Source: an uncultured Acetatifactor sp.
Lineage (GTDB): Bacteria; Bacillota; Clostridia; Lachnospirales; Lachnospiraceae
DNA: 60,242 nt
Direction of reading: 5' to 3'
Assembly: GCA_910577185.1 (NCBI GenBank)
Contig: CAJTLR010000010.1
Span: forward strand, 25,315 to 85,556
Shown one piece after another: positions 34,444 through 43,279 of the stretch. Position numbers and translations under genes: made by a program. The number at the start of each line of letters is the position of its first letter. Positions within the stretch are counted from its first letter, which is position 1. The notes beneath the pieces were generated by a model that had not been told where the DNA came from, did not search any database, and worked only from the letters and a program-made list of their open reading frames with translations.

Positions 34444-35877
34444 ATGGCAGACAAAAAAATGGTTGAGGAAATCACTTCCATGGACGTGGATTTTGCCCAG
34501 TGGTACACGGATGTGGTAAAAAAAGCAGAGCTGATTGATTATACGTCCGTGAAGGGATGTATGGTGATCAAGCCTGCGGGCTATGCCATCTGGGAACTGA
34601 TCCAGAAGCAGCTGGATGAAAAATTCAAGGAGACGGGAGTGGAAAATGTGTATCTTCCCATGTTCATTCCGGAATCGCTGCTGCAGAAGGAAAAAGACCA
34701 TGTGGAAGGATTTGCGCCCGAGGTGGCCTGGGTCACCCACGGCGGACTGCAGCCCCTGCAGGAGAAACTATGTGTCCGTCCCACTTCAGAGACTCTTTTC
34801 TGTGATTTTTATAAAAACGACATTCATTCCTACAGGGATCTGCCCAGGGTCTACAATCAGTGGTGTTCCGTGGTGCGCTGGGAGAAGGAGACCAGGCCCT
34901 TCCTCCGCTCCAGGGAATTCTTGTGGCAGGAGGGGCATACGGCCCATGCCACTGCCAAAGAGGCGCAGGACAGAACCATACAGATGCTGAACCTATATGC
35001 GGACTTCTGTGAAGAAGTGCTGGCTATTCCGGTGATCCGCGGACAGAAGACCGAGAAGGAAAAGTTTGCCGGGGCGGTGGCAACCTATGCCATAGAGGCT
35101 CTTATGCATGATGGAAAGGCTCTGCAGGCGGGCACTTCCCATAATTTCGGCGATGGCTTCGCCAGGGCATTCGGAGTACAGTTTGCCGACAAAGATAACA
35201 CGTTAAAATATGTATACCAGACTTCATGGGGTATGACCACCCGCCTGATCGGCGCCATCATTATGGTGCACGGGGACAATGAGGGGCTGGTGCTTCCTCC
35301 CAGGGTGGCGCCCGTGCAGATCTGCATCGTGCCCATACAGCAGAAAAAAGAAGGGGTTCTGGAAAAGACATACGAAATCAGGGATCGTCTCCAGAAACAT
35401 TTCCGGGTGAAGGTGGACGACTCGGACAAGAGTCCCGGGTGGAAGTTTGCGGAGGCGGAGATGCGGGGATATCCTGTCCGGGTGGAGATCGGCCCGAAGG
35501 ATATAGAGGCCGGAAAATGTGTGATCTGCCGCCGGGATACAAGGGAAAAACTGGAAGTATCCCTGGAGGAGCTGGAGGCGAAGGCGGGAGAACTGCTGGA
35601 GACCATTCAGAAGGAAATGCTGGAACGGGCCAGGGCGCACAGGGAAAAAAATACTTACACTGCTTCCGACATGGAAGCGTTCGAGGGCCTGTTCCGTGAA
35701 AAGTCAGGATTCGTCAAGGCCATGTGGTGCGGGGACGAGGCATGTGAAGTACAGATCAAGGAAAAGTTAAGCGTCACAAGCCGCTGTATGCCCTTTGACC
35801 AGGAGCAGATTGCGGATACCTGCGTGTGCTGCGGCAGGCCGGCCAAAAAAATGGTCTACTGGGGCCGGGCATATTAA
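34444..35877 (+). CDS. proS: Proline-tRNA ligase, type 3 (ProS)
   Basis: This 477-residue class II synthetase attaches proline to tRNA-Pro. It is the shorter archaeal/eukaryote-like type without the editing insertion. Motif 2 region is seen as WCSVVRWEKETRPFLRSREFLWQEGHTAHAT and motif 3 as WGMTTRLIGAIIMVHGDNEGLVLPP. The C-terminal extension has a Cys-rich zinc-like segment (CVICRRDTREK and CVCCGRPAKKMVYWGRAY). The ATG at 34444 follows a GGAGGAG site. Expression is controlled by the T-box leader. Confidence 0.96.
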   Translation: MADKKMVEEITSMDVDFAQWYTDVVKKAELIDYTSVKGCMVIKPAGYAIWELIQKQLDEKFKETGVENVYLPMFIPESLLQKEKDHVEGFAPEVAWVTHGGLQPLQEKLCVRPTSETLFCDFYKNDIHSYRDLPRVYNQWCSVVRWEKETRPFLRSREFLWQEGHTAHATAKEAQDRTIQMLNLYADFCEEVLAIPVIRGQKTEKEKFAGAVATYAIEALMHDGKALQAGTSHNFGDGFARAFGVQFADKDNTLKYVYQTSWGMTTRLIGAIIMVHGDNEGLVLPPRVAPVQICIVPIQQKKEGVLEKTYEIRDRLQKHFRVKVDDSDKSPGWKFAEAEMRGYPVRVEIGPKDIEAGKCVICRRDTREKLEVSLEELEAKAGELLETIQKEMLERARAHREKNTYTASDMEAFEGLFREKSGFVKAMWCGDEACEVQIKEKLSVTSRCMPFDQEQIADTCVCCGRPAKKMVYWGRAY

Positions 35878-35955
35878 AGCGGATTTTTATATATGGCGTT
35901 GCGACAGGCCGCAGAGGCGCTCCGCAACAGAAAAGAGATCAGGAGGCAGGTCATC

Positions 35956-36828
35956 ATGATAAATAAGGCATATCCCCTTTCCCTGGAAGGATCCGGGCCG
36001 GATGCGAAACTGGTGGTTTACATCCAGGATCATTCGGCAGATATCGACATAGCATCCAGACCCATGGTTCTGATCTGTCCGGGAGGAGGCTACGGGTTTA
36101 CTTCCGACCGGGAGGCGGAACCTCTGGCCATGCAGTTTCTGGCCATGGGATACCATGCGGCGGTTCTCAGGTATTCCTGCGCGCCGGCTATATTTCCCAC
36201 GGCGCTCACGGAACTGGCCTACAGTATCCGGCTGATCCGGCAGAACCGTGAAGAATGGCATGTTGCCCCGGGGCAGGTGATTGTTCTGGGATGTTCCGCA
36301 GGAGGGCATCTGGCGGCTTCCCTGGGCGTGTTCTGGGAAAAGGATTTTCTGGCGGAAATTATGGGAGAGAAAGAGGACAGACGCATATTCCGGCCGGATG
36401 GCATGATTCTGTGTTACCCGGTGATTACCTCCGGCGAATACGCCCACAGAGGCTCGTTTGACAATCTGACGGGAGGGCGGGAAAAGGAGCTTTCCGAAAA
36501 ATTTTCGGCGCCGATACTGGAAATGCTTTCGCTGGAAAAACAAGTGGATGGCACTACGCCGCCGGCCTTTATCTGGAATACGTTTACGGACGGAGGTGTG
36601 CCGGCAGAAAATTCCCTTCTGTTTGCGTGGGCGCTGCGGAGGGCGGGCGTGCCGGCAGAATTTCATATGTATCCCTGCGGTGTCCATGGTCTGTCACTGG
36701 CCAACCGCCTGACGCGGAACATGGCGGGAACTGCCGTACAGGAAGAATGCACTTCGTGGATTACCCTGGCCCACACATGGATGGAACATCAGTATGTGAA
36801 CGCCCCGGCCGGGGATGCGGAGATGTAA
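35956..36828 (+). CDS. Alpha/beta hydrolase, probable esterase
   Basis: This 290-residue protein has the alpha/beta hydrolase pattern of BD-FAE/acetyl esterase-like enzymes: LICPGGGYGFTSDREAEPLA (oxyanion region), nucleophile Ser in VLGCSAGGHLAASLG, an acidic residue near NTFTDGGVPAENSL, and the catalytic His in PCGVHGLSLA. No signal peptide is present. Such enzymes often remove acetyl or related esters from plant oligosaccharides, which would suit the pectin theme. The ATG at 35956 follows AGGAGG by 9 bases; a frame extension to 35893 lacks one. Confidence 0.85.
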   Translation: MINKAYPLSLEGSGPDAKLVVYIQDHSADIDIASRPMVLICPGGGYGFTSDREAEPLAMQFLAMGYHAAVLRYSCAPAIFPTALTELAYSIRLIRQNREEWHVAPGQVIVLGCSAGGHLAASLGVFWEKDFLAEIMGEKEDRRIFRPDGMILCYPVITSGEYAHRGSFDNLTGGREKELSEKFSAPILEMLSLEKQVDGTTPPAFIWNTFTDGGVPAENSLLFAWALRRAGVPAEFHMYPCGVHGLSLANRLTRNMAGTAVQEECTSWITLAHTWMEHQYVNAPAGDAEM

Positions 36829-36862
36829 ATACTGACAGGGCAATATCATACCGGGAGGACGG

Positions 36863-37855
36863 ATGAATTATATTGTATTTGATTTGGAGTGGAACCAGGG
36901 CAATACCGGACAGGAGACAGAGGCGGGACAGCTGCCCTGCGAGATTATTGAAATCGGTGCGGTGAAGCTGGACGGTCAGGGGGAAAGGACGGGAGAATTC
37001 AGTGAGCTGGTCCGGCCGGCAGTGTATCATGGGATGCACCAGTTTACCGGCAGGCTGGTTCATCTTGAGATGCAGGAACTGGAGCAGGGGAGACCCTTTG
37101 CGGAGACCGCGGGACAGTTCCTTCTCTGGTGCGGGACGGAAGACTATCTGTTCTGCACCTGGGGAAGCACGGACCTGACGGAACTGCAGAGAAATATGAA
37201 ATTTTATAATATGGAGCCTCTTTCGGATGGGCCTTTTGCCTATCTGGACGTGCAGAAGCTGTTCAGTATCGCTTTTGAGGATGGAAAATCCCGGCGGGCG
37301 CTGGAGCATGCGGTGGATTTTCTGGAATTGGAGAAAGAGGTGCCCTTTCATAGGGCGTTTGCGGATGCGCATTATACGGCAGGGATACTGGCACGGATAC
37401 TGGCGGAAAACCCCCGGGTGCTGAAGAACATGTCCTATGATGTGTATCATCCCCCGAAGGACAGGGAATCGGAGATCAAGGTACAGTTTGACACTTATGT
37501 GAAATTCATTTCCAGGGAATTTGACAGCAGGGAGGACGCCCTGGCGGACAAGGAAGTGGTGTCATCAAAGTGCTATCTCTGCCGGAGAAACCTGCGGAAA
37601 AAAATCCGCTGGTTCAGTCCCAACGGAAAAAATTATTACTGTCTTGCCCATTGCGAAAAGCACGGATACCTGAAGGGAAAGATCAGGGTCAGAAAGACGG
37701 ATGAAGATAAGGTATACATTGTCAAGACTACCAGGCTGGTCTCCCCGGAGGACGCCGTGCTGTTAAAAACCCGCCGCGAACATATCAGGACGCAGCATAA
37801 AATTCATGAAATCCGGAAAAGCACCGTGAGAAGATCCCGGAAACCGCAGGCGTGA
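36863..37855 (+). CDS. DEDDh 3'-5' exonuclease with C-terminal Cys-rich segment
   Basis: This 330-residue protein begins with an RNase T/DnaQ-type exonuclease domain. Exo I is FDLEWN with the metal-binding Asp and Glu, Exo II contains the STDLTELQRN segment, and Exo III is HRAFADAHYTAGIL with the catalytic His and Asp. After residue 200 comes a basic region with CYLCRRNLRKKIRWF and YYCLAHCEKHGYLKGKIR, whose Cys and His spacing suggests a zinc ribbon for nucleic acid binding. Substrate (RNA or DNA) is not known. It converges with the D,D-carboxypeptidase gene. Confidence 0.85.
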   Translation: MNYIVFDLEWNQGNTGQETEAGQLPCEIIEIGAVKLDGQGERTGEFSELVRPAVYHGMHQFTGRLVHLEMQELEQGRPFAETAGQFLLWCGTEDYLFCTWGSTDLTELQRNMKFYNMEPLSDGPFAYLDVQKLFSIAFEDGKSRRALEHAVDFLELEKEVPFHRAFADAHYTAGILARILAENPRVLKNMSYDVYHPPKDRESEIKVQFDTYVKFISREFDSREDALADKEVVSSKCYLCRRNLRKKIRWFSPNGKNYYCLAHCEKHGYLKGKIRVRKTDEDKVYIVKTTRLVSPEDAVLLKTRREHIRTQHKIHEIRKSTVRRSRKPQA

Positions 37856-37862
37856 GATAGGG

Positions 37863-37897
37863 TTCAGGGACTGTGATCAGAGGTCATAGTCCCTGAA
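37863..37897. terminator. Bidirectional hairpin between convergent genes
   Basis: TTCAGGGACT at 37863-37872 pairs with AGTCCCTGAA at 37888-37897, and four further pairs close the stem. It spans the last codons of the minus-strand carboxypeptidase gene. No long T run follows, so the strength is uncertain. Confidence 0.6.
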
Positions 37898-39337
37898 ACT
37901 GAGGTCACGGTGCCTCTTTCTTTTTTTGTTTCTTTTCCGGCCCCGCCGGCTGTCGGACTTTCCGGAAAACTGATAATTTTTCAGAATGGCCCTGACAATC
38001 AGCCAGAAAAACAGCAGTCCCGCTATTATGGCAAGGGCAGTGAAAATGATCTTCACATTGACAAAAATCACGGAACCTTCTTCCTGCACCGGAAGCTCCT
38101 CTGCTTCCGGCTGGATATCAAAGATACTGTTTTCTTCCTTTCCGGCAGAAAAATTGACTCTCACGGAGCCCAGGTCCACATCCTGGTATTTGTAAGTGAG
38201 CACTGCCGCCAGGTTCTCGTTTCCCGTGTCGTAGGAGATGGAAGACTCCGTCTCATCAAAGGGGATGGTTCTGGGAAGGATGATAAAATCATCCTGATTC
38301 AGGGACAAAAAGGGCCGGGAGTTACCGAAAATGTCATTGCCGCTGTAAAAAAGCCCGGTATTGTCGATATTGTACTTTGTTTCTGTCTGGGCTACATTTA
38401 TTTTTTCAAAGTTGGAAAAACCATATTCAAATAAATTGATGGTGTCTTCATACTGATAGGGCGATTCGTCGTGCATTACCACACAGATCAGCCGGAAACC
38501 GTTTTTTTCCGCGCAGGACACCAGACAGCTTCTGGCCACATCCGTATATCCTGTCTTGCATCCCACAATATACTCATAGGCATATTCCCCGCCCGGAATG
38601 ATTTTCATATTGTTGATCTCCAGCTTGCCCCGGGGAAGTTTTTCCGTCACCGGAAATTCCATACGGCGCGTCAGGGAGATTTTACACAGCATTTCGTTGG
38701 CAAAGAACGCCCTGCCGATCATGGCCAGGTCATGGGCGGTAGTGTAATGATTTTCGTCCGGCAGACCGTTGGGATTGGCAAAATGGGAGTTCAGGCAGCC
38801 CAGCTCAGCCGCCCTTTCGTTCATCATTCCGGCAAAGACAGACCAGTCGGTGCTTTCCGTGATATGCTCGGCCACGGCATAGCAGACCTCGTTGGCAGAA
38901 CGGATCAGAATGGCATTGAGGCACTGCTCCATGGTCAGTTCCTCTCCCGGGTTCATGGCGATGTGGCTGCTGTCATAGGGTGTGTCGAAGACGGCGTCAT
39001 GGGAAAAGGTGACGACTTCGTCCATCTCGCACTGCTCCGTGGCAATGAGGGCCGTGAGGATTTTGGTGGTGCTGGCAGGGAACTGCTTCTGGTGAATATT
39101 TTTGGAATAAAGAATGGTGCCTGTCTGGGCTTCTATCAAAATGGCAGACTCTGCCCCGATTACAGGACCTTCCGGCCAGTTGGGAATTTCATTGGATTGT
39201 GCAGGCAGGGCGCGATGGGCCTCCAGACGCAGCTCCGCGTCGGAAGCGGCGCGGACTGTTCCGCATGGCAGCAGGGTCAGGAAGCCCAGGGCCGCCGCCA
39301 GAAGCCGGTATAATTTATGCTGAATGTGTTTTCTCAT
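37877..39337 (-). CDS. D-alanyl-D-alanine carboxypeptidase (PBP5/DacF type)
   Basis: This 486-residue penicillin-binding protein trims the terminal D-Ala of peptidoglycan pentapeptides. It has a signal peptide (about residues 1-31), the serine-lysine pair in PASTTKIL (Ser89 to Lys92), the SxN motif in LIRSANEVCYAVAEH, and the KTG motif in VGCKTGYTD. A membrane helix near the C terminus (VKIIFTALAIIAGLLFFWLIV) and a very basic tail (RRGRKRNKKRKRHRD) anchor it. The ATG at 39337 follows AGAGG by 7 bases. Length is somewhat above the usual because of the C-terminal part. Confidence 0.94.
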   Translation of the reverse strand: MRKHIQHKLYRLLAAALGFLTLLPCGTVRAASDAELRLEAHRALPAQSNEIPNWPEGPVIGAESAILIEAQTGTILYSKNIHQKQFPASTTKILTALIATEQCEMDEVVTFSHDAVFDTPYDSSHIAMNPGEELTMEQCLNAILIRSANEVCYAVAEHITESTDWSVFAGMMNERAAELGCLNSHFANPNGLPDENHYTTAHDLAMIGRAFFANEMLCKISLTRRMEFPVTEKLPRGKLEINNMKIIPGGEYAYEYIVGCKTGYTDVARSCLVSCAEKNGFRLICVVMHDESPYQYEDTINLFEYGFSNFEKINVAQTETKYNIDNTGLFYSGNDIFGNSRPFLSLNQDDFIILPRTIPFDETESSISYDTGNENLAAVLTYKYQDVDLGSVRVNFSAGKEENSIFDIQPEAEELPVQEEGSVIFVNVKIIFTALAIIAGLLFFWLIVRAILKNYQFSGKSDSRRGRKRNKKRKRHRDLSFRDYDL

Positions 39338-39433
39338 AGAATAACCTCTTATTGATTCATTTTCCCGGGGGCCCATGACATTGGGGATGTCTGGAACCGG
39401 ACATGATATCAGCCGGGAACCCCGTCATCCTAT

Positions 39434-39461
39434 ATTATACACGATTCCGAAAAAAAGCAAA
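39434..39461 (-). promoter_or_regulatory. Promoter of the carboxypeptidase gene
   Basis: On the minus strand TTTGCT (39461-39456) and TATAAT (39439-39434) are 16 bases apart, about 95 bases upstream of the start codon. Confidence 0.5.
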
Positions 39462-39478
39462 GCGATAATATTCATGGA

Positions 39479-39507
39479 TTGACAAGTATTCAAAATTAAA
39501 GTACAGT
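39479..39507 (+). promoter_or_regulatory. Promoter of the trmB-trx gene
   Basis: A perfect TTGACA at 39479-39484 is followed after 17 bases by TACAGT at 39502-39507, 50 bases before the start codon. Confidence 0.65.
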
Positions 39508-39556
39508 TATAACAGAAACTGCAGAGGCAGAATTTGACAGGAATGAAAGTGATAAG

Positions 39557-40594
39557 ATGAGATTGCGTAATATAACAGGCGCCAGGGAGGTGATTTCGGA
39601 GAGTCCCTATGTGGTACAGGAAGAAATGCAGCCCCGGTGTGCCGGAAACTGGAAAAACATTTTCGGAAACAGGCAGCCGGTTCATATCGAAATAGGTATG
39701 GGAAAGGGAAAATTTATACATACTATGGCTAAAGAGCATCCTGACATCAATTACGTGGGAATTGAGAAGTATTCCAGCGTGCTGCTCAGGGCCGTCCGGA
39801 AAATGGAGCAGGAGTATCTGCCGAACCTGAAGTTTTTGCGGATGGAGGCGGAAAATGTTGCGGTGGTGTTCGGCCCCGGGGAGGTGGAGCGGATTTACCT
39901 GAATTTTTCCGACCCCTGGCCCAAAGACAGACATGCAAAGCGCAGACTGCCTTCCAGGGATTTTCTGGCCCGGTATGACCGCATTCTGTCCGGGGACGGC
40001 AGTCTGGAGTTCAAGACGGACAACCGGGAACTTTTTGACTTCGGGCTGGAGGAACTAAAAGCGGCAGGATGGGAACTGGAAGCCCTTACCTATGACCTGC
40101 ACAGTGATGAAAAACTGATGCAGGGAAATGTGATGACAGAATATGAGGAGAAATTCTCTTCCATGGGAAAGCCGATCTGTAAGTTTGGCGCCAGGAGGAT
40201 TTCCGGAGCCCGGGGCGGCGCTGCACCCGGAGACTTCGAAGGCAAACAATGCGGCGCAGAAAAGAGGGAAAAGATGGAGCATAAGTTTACGACAGACAAT
40301 TTTGAGACGGAGGTATTGAATTCCCCCATTCCGGTGCTGGTGGATTTTTATGCGGACTGGTGCAATCCCTGCAGGATGATGGGGCCGGTGGTGGCTAAGA
40401 TTGCGGAGGAGTATGAGGGAAAGGTAAAAGTAGGAAAGTGCAATATTGATGAGAATATGGAACTGGCGGGACGTTATCGGGTTTCCAGCATTCCGGCGTT
40501 TATCATTTTCAAGGCTGGGAAGCCGGCAGCAGATTTTGTGGGAGCCATGACGGCGGCAGATTTAAAACAAAAGGTGGATCAGGTGCTTGGGTGA
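39557..40594 (+). CDS. trmB: TrmB tRNA (m7G46) methyltransferase fused in frame to thioredoxin
   Basis: The single 345-residue frame joins two complete proteins. Residues 1 to about 215 are TrmB, which methylates N7 of G46 in tRNA using S-adenosylmethionine; signatures are HIEIGMGKGKFI and YLNFSDPWPKDRHAKRRL. A Gly/Ala-rich stretch of about 24 residues with no stop follows. Residues 240-345 are a thioredoxin with the active site WCNPC and the cis-proline segment SSIPAFIIFK. Thioredoxins normally have WCGPC, so the Asn is unusual. An internal ATG with its own ribosome site could also give free thioredoxin. Whether the fusion is made, or reflects a lost stop codon, cannot be told from sequence alone. 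Confidence 0.88.
   Translation: MRLRNITGAREVISESPYVVQEEMQPRCAGNWKNIFGNRQPVHIEIGMGKGKFIHTMAKEHPDINYVGIEKYSSVLLRAVRKMEQEYLPNLKFLRMEAENVAVVFGPGEVERIYLNFSDPWPKDRHAKRRLPSRDFLARYDRILSGDGSLEFKTDNRELFDFGLEELKAAGWELEALTYDLHSDEKLMQGNVMTEYEEKFSSMGKPICKFGARRISGARGGAAPGDFEGKQCGAEKREKMEHKFTTDNFETEVLNSPIPVLVDFYADWCNPCRMMGPVVAKIAEEYEGKVKVGKCNIDENMELAGRYRVSSIPAFIIFKAGKPAADFVGAMTAADLKQKVDQVLG
40274..40594 (+). CDS. Thioredoxin from internal in-frame start
   Basis: The ATG at 40274 lies in the same frame as trmB and is preceded by AGAGGG at 40263-40268. Translation from here gives a 106-residue thioredoxin with WCNPC and SIPAFIIF, the usual full length. This site suggests that thioredoxin was once, or still is, a separate product. 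It would reduce protein disulfides in the cytosol. Confidence 0.55.
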   Translation: MEHKFTTDNFETEVLNSPIPVLVDFYADWCNPCRMMGPVVAKIAEEYEGKVKVGKCNIDENMELAGRYRVSSIPAFIIFKAGKPAADFVGAMTAADLKQKVDQVLG

Positions 40595-40595
40595 G

Positions 40596-41471
40596 ATGAA
40601 AAAAGAAGAATGGTTAGTCGAAAGTAAGAAGACAGGTTTTTGTGTGCTGGCAGCAGCGCTGTATGCCCTTGGGCTGAATTTGTTCATTGTGCCCGCCGGA
40701 TGTTATTCCGGCGGTGTCATGGGTCTCTGCCAGGTAATCAGAACCATATTGGCAAGGTTTTTCGGTTTGGATTTCGGCGGATTCGATATCGCCGGTGTGA
40801 TTTACTATGTGATCAATATTCCTATCTTTTTCCTGGCTTTTGCCAGGCTGGGAAGGCGGTTTTTCTTTAAGACGCTGGTTTCCGTCACGGCCATGACGAT
40901 ATTTCTGTCCGCAATCCCGGTGACGGCGATTGTGGAAGATTCCATGGCGGCCTGCGTGGTGGGCGGTATTATCTCCGGAAGCGGAATCGGTATAGCCCTC
41001 CGGATGGGTGCTTCCAGCGGCGGAATGGATGTGGTGGGCCTGATACTTGCCAAGTGGAAAAAGGACTTCAGCGTGGGCAAAGTGAGCCTGATGATGAACC
41101 TGGCATTGTACGGCATCTGTTTTTTCCTGTTTGATGTGGAGATCGTGGTGTACTCCATCATCTACGCATCCGTATATTCCCTGGCCATGGACAAGGTACA
41201 TACCCAGAACATCAATGTGGAGGCCAATATTATCACCAAGGCCGACACTACGGAGCTGGAGAAGGCTGTATTTGAGGAGATTTACAGGGGAATCACAAAG
41301 TGGTCTACCCAGGGTGCGTATACCCACGACCAGTCCCATATGCTGTACATTACGCTCTCCAAGTATGAAGTGGGGCGTCTGAAGGCTGTGGTCCATAAAT
41401 ACGATCCCCATGCTTTTATCGTGATCAACGAGGGTGTCAGCGTGGATGGAAATTTCCTGAAGAAGCTGTAA
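40596..41471 (+). CDS. YitT family membrane protein (DUF2179 C terminus)
   Basis: This 291-residue protein has about five to six membrane segments in the first 200 residues, with the Gly-rich YitT signatures NLFIVPAGCYSGGVMGLCQVI and RMGASSGGMDVVGLILAK. The C-terminal soluble domain (from about 205) is DUF2179-like (MLYITLSKYEVGRLKAVVHK). Function is unknown; members have been proposed as transporters. The ATG at 40596 lies 1 base after the trmB-trx stop, so they are co-translated. A strong terminator follows. Confidence 0.88.
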   Translation: MKKEEWLVESKKTGFCVLAAALYALGLNLFIVPAGCYSGGVMGLCQVIRTILARFFGLDFGGFDIAGVIYYVINIPIFFLAFARLGRRFFFKTLVSVTAMTIFLSAIPVTAIVEDSMAACVVGGIISGSGIGIALRMGASSGGMDVVGLILAKWKKDFSVGKVSLMMNLALYGICFFLFDVEIVVYSIIYASVYSLAMDKVHTQNINVEANIITKADTTELEKAVFEEIYRGITKWSTQGAYTHDQSHMLYITLSKYEVGRLKAVVHKYDPHAFIVINEGVSVDGNFLKKL

Positions 41472-41488
41472 GAGCCTGCGCATAAAAA

Positions 41489-41520
41489 GAACCGGCTGCC
41501 GTTTTGGCGCCGGTTCCTTT
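41489..41520. terminator. Bidirectional terminator
   Basis: GAACCGGC at 41489-41496 pairs with GCCGGTTC at 41509-41516, with further GCC/GGC pairing inside. CTTTT follows on the plus strand and TTTTT on the minus strand, so it serves both the YitT gene and the convergent UPF0371 gene. Confidence 0.88.
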
Positions 41521-41558
41521 TATGTGCAGTCCCATACAGAGGAAATATGCTGCAAAAT

Positions 41559-43034
41559 TTAATATTTCTTTCTTCCGGTCTGAATGGGCTCGCTGGTCAG
41601 GTCCACACCCAGCTTTTTATAGATCTTGATGTCCACTTCGGAGAGCATTACGGAAGTGTGGACCTGGCAGCCTTTCAGCCTGGGAAGCTGTTCCAGGGAA
41701 TGTCTGGCATTGTCGTCGGTGCAGGCCGCCAGGGAGAGGGCAATCAGGACCTCGTCCGTGTGGAGGCGGGGATTGCGCCCGCCCAGATACCGGACTTTTA
41801 AGTCCTGAATGGGCTCGATGGCCTGGGGCTTGATGAGTTTAATGTCTTTTTCCACGCCGGCCAGATATTTCAGCGCATTCAGGAGCAGCGCCGCGGAAGC
41901 TCCCAGGAAGTCGGAGGTTTTGGAGGTGATAATGGTGCCGTCAGGCAGTTCTATGGCGGCAGTGGGTACGCCCAGCTCCTCTGCGTATTTCTTTGCGGCG
42001 GCGGTTACTTTGCGGTCGGCGGTAGTGATCTTGGCCTGCTTCATCAGCAGCTCTATTTTGAAGACCTCTGTCTCGGAGGTTTCATCCCTGACCACCCTTC
42101 CCAGGGCATTGTAATACCGGCGTATGATTTCCATTTTGGATGCCTCGCAGCAGGCAGCGTCATCGATAATGCAGTTTCCCGCCATATTGACACCCATGTC
42201 AGTGGGGGATTTATAGGGATTGGTTCCGTAGATGCCCTCAAAAATGGCATTCAGCACGGGAAATATCTCAATATCCCGATTATAATTTACCGTTGTTTCG
42301 CCATAGGCTTCCAGATGGAAAGGGTCGATCATGTTTACGTCATTTAAATCGGCGGTTGCCGCTTCATAGGCCAGGTTGATGGGATGCTTCAGGGGTATGT
42401 TCCAGATGGGAAAGGTCTCAAATTTCGCATAACCGGCAGTGAGGCCCCGCTGCTTGTCATGGTAGAGCTGGGACAGGCAGGTTGCCATTTTTCCGCTTCC
42501 CGGTCCGGGGGCGGTGACTACTACCAGCGGCCTTGAGGTCTCTATGTATTCATTTTTCCCATAGCCGTTTTCGCTGACGATGAGGGGCACATTGGCAGGA
42601 TAGTCTTCAATGATGTAATGAAGGTAAACTTTGATGTTTTTCTTTTCCAGTTTGGCTTTAAACTGTTCCGCACTGCGCTGGCCGGAGTAGTGGGTGATGA
42701 CAACGCTTCCCACATACAGGCCCCGGTTCAGGAATTCATCCCGGAGGCGGAGCACATCCACATCATAGGTGATGCCCAGATCTCCCCGGATTTTATTTTT
42801 CTCAATATCCACGGCGCTGATGGCGATGACGATTTCTGCATAATCGGAAAGCTGCATCAGCATTTGCAGCTTTGCGTCAGGTGCAAAACCGGGAAGCACC
42901 CGGGAAGCGTGATAATCGTCAAAAAGTTTTCCACCGAACTCCAGGTATAGCTTGTCCCCAAACTGGACGATGCGTTCCCTGATATGTTCCGACTGCATCT
43001 TCAGATATTTGTTGTTGTCAAAACCGATTTTCAT
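41559..43034 (-). CDS. DUF1846/UPF0371 family protein
   Basis: This 491-residue cytosolic protein matches the UPF0371 family of Firmicutes. Conserved blocks are MKIGFDNNKYLKMQSEHIRE at the start, VVVTAPGPGSGKMATCLSQLYHD, a P-loop-like segment, and FEGIYGTNPYKSPTDMGVNM. The biological role is not established. The ATG at 43034 follows GAGG by 7 bases; an upstream ATG at 43097 would add 21 residues without a good site. It is divergent from ftsH. Confidence 0.88.
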   Translation of the reverse strand: MKIGFDNNKYLKMQSEHIRERIVQFGDKLYLEFGGKLFDDYHASRVLPGFAPDAKLQMLMQLSDYAEIVIAISAVDIEKNKIRGDLGITYDVDVLRLRDEFLNRGLYVGSVVITHYSGQRSAEQFKAKLEKKNIKVYLHYIIEDYPANVPLIVSENGYGKNEYIETSRPLVVVTAPGPGSGKMATCLSQLYHDKQRGLTAGYAKFETFPIWNIPLKHPINLAYEAATADLNDVNMIDPFHLEAYGETTVNYNRDIEIFPVLNAIFEGIYGTNPYKSPTDMGVNMAGNCIIDDAACCEASKMEIIRRYYNALGRVVRDETSETEVFKIELLMKQAKITTADRKVTAAAKKYAEELGVPTAAIELPDGTIITSKTSDFLGASAALLLNALKYLAGVEKDIKLIKPQAIEPIQDLKVRYLGGRNPRLHTDEVLIALSLAACTDDNARHSLEQLPRLKGCQVHTSVMLSEVDIKIYKKLGVDLTSEPIQTGRKKY

Positions 43035-43168
43035 TGTCAGCCTCGCTTCCATCATGTAATAAGTCCGTAAAAAATACTTTTTTATTCTACCACACATTTT
43101 CCCATATTGGAATGGTAAAAAGTTTAGAAATCTTTAAGAGTTAATTCTGATTTTTCACAATTATGCTA

Positions 43169-43197
43169 TTGATTTATCATTTCCTACTATCTATAAT
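43169..43197 (+). promoter_or_regulatory. Promoter of ftsH
   Basis: TTGATT at 43169-43174 and a perfect TATAAT at 43192-43197 are 17 bases apart, giving a leader of about 75 bases before ftsH. Confidence 0.7.
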
Positions 43198-43279
43198 GAA
43201 GTGAGTATTTTATGATGGAGCATCATTCTCATTGTAAAGCTGCAGTCTGTGTGCAAAGCAAAAAAGAAACGGAGTTACT

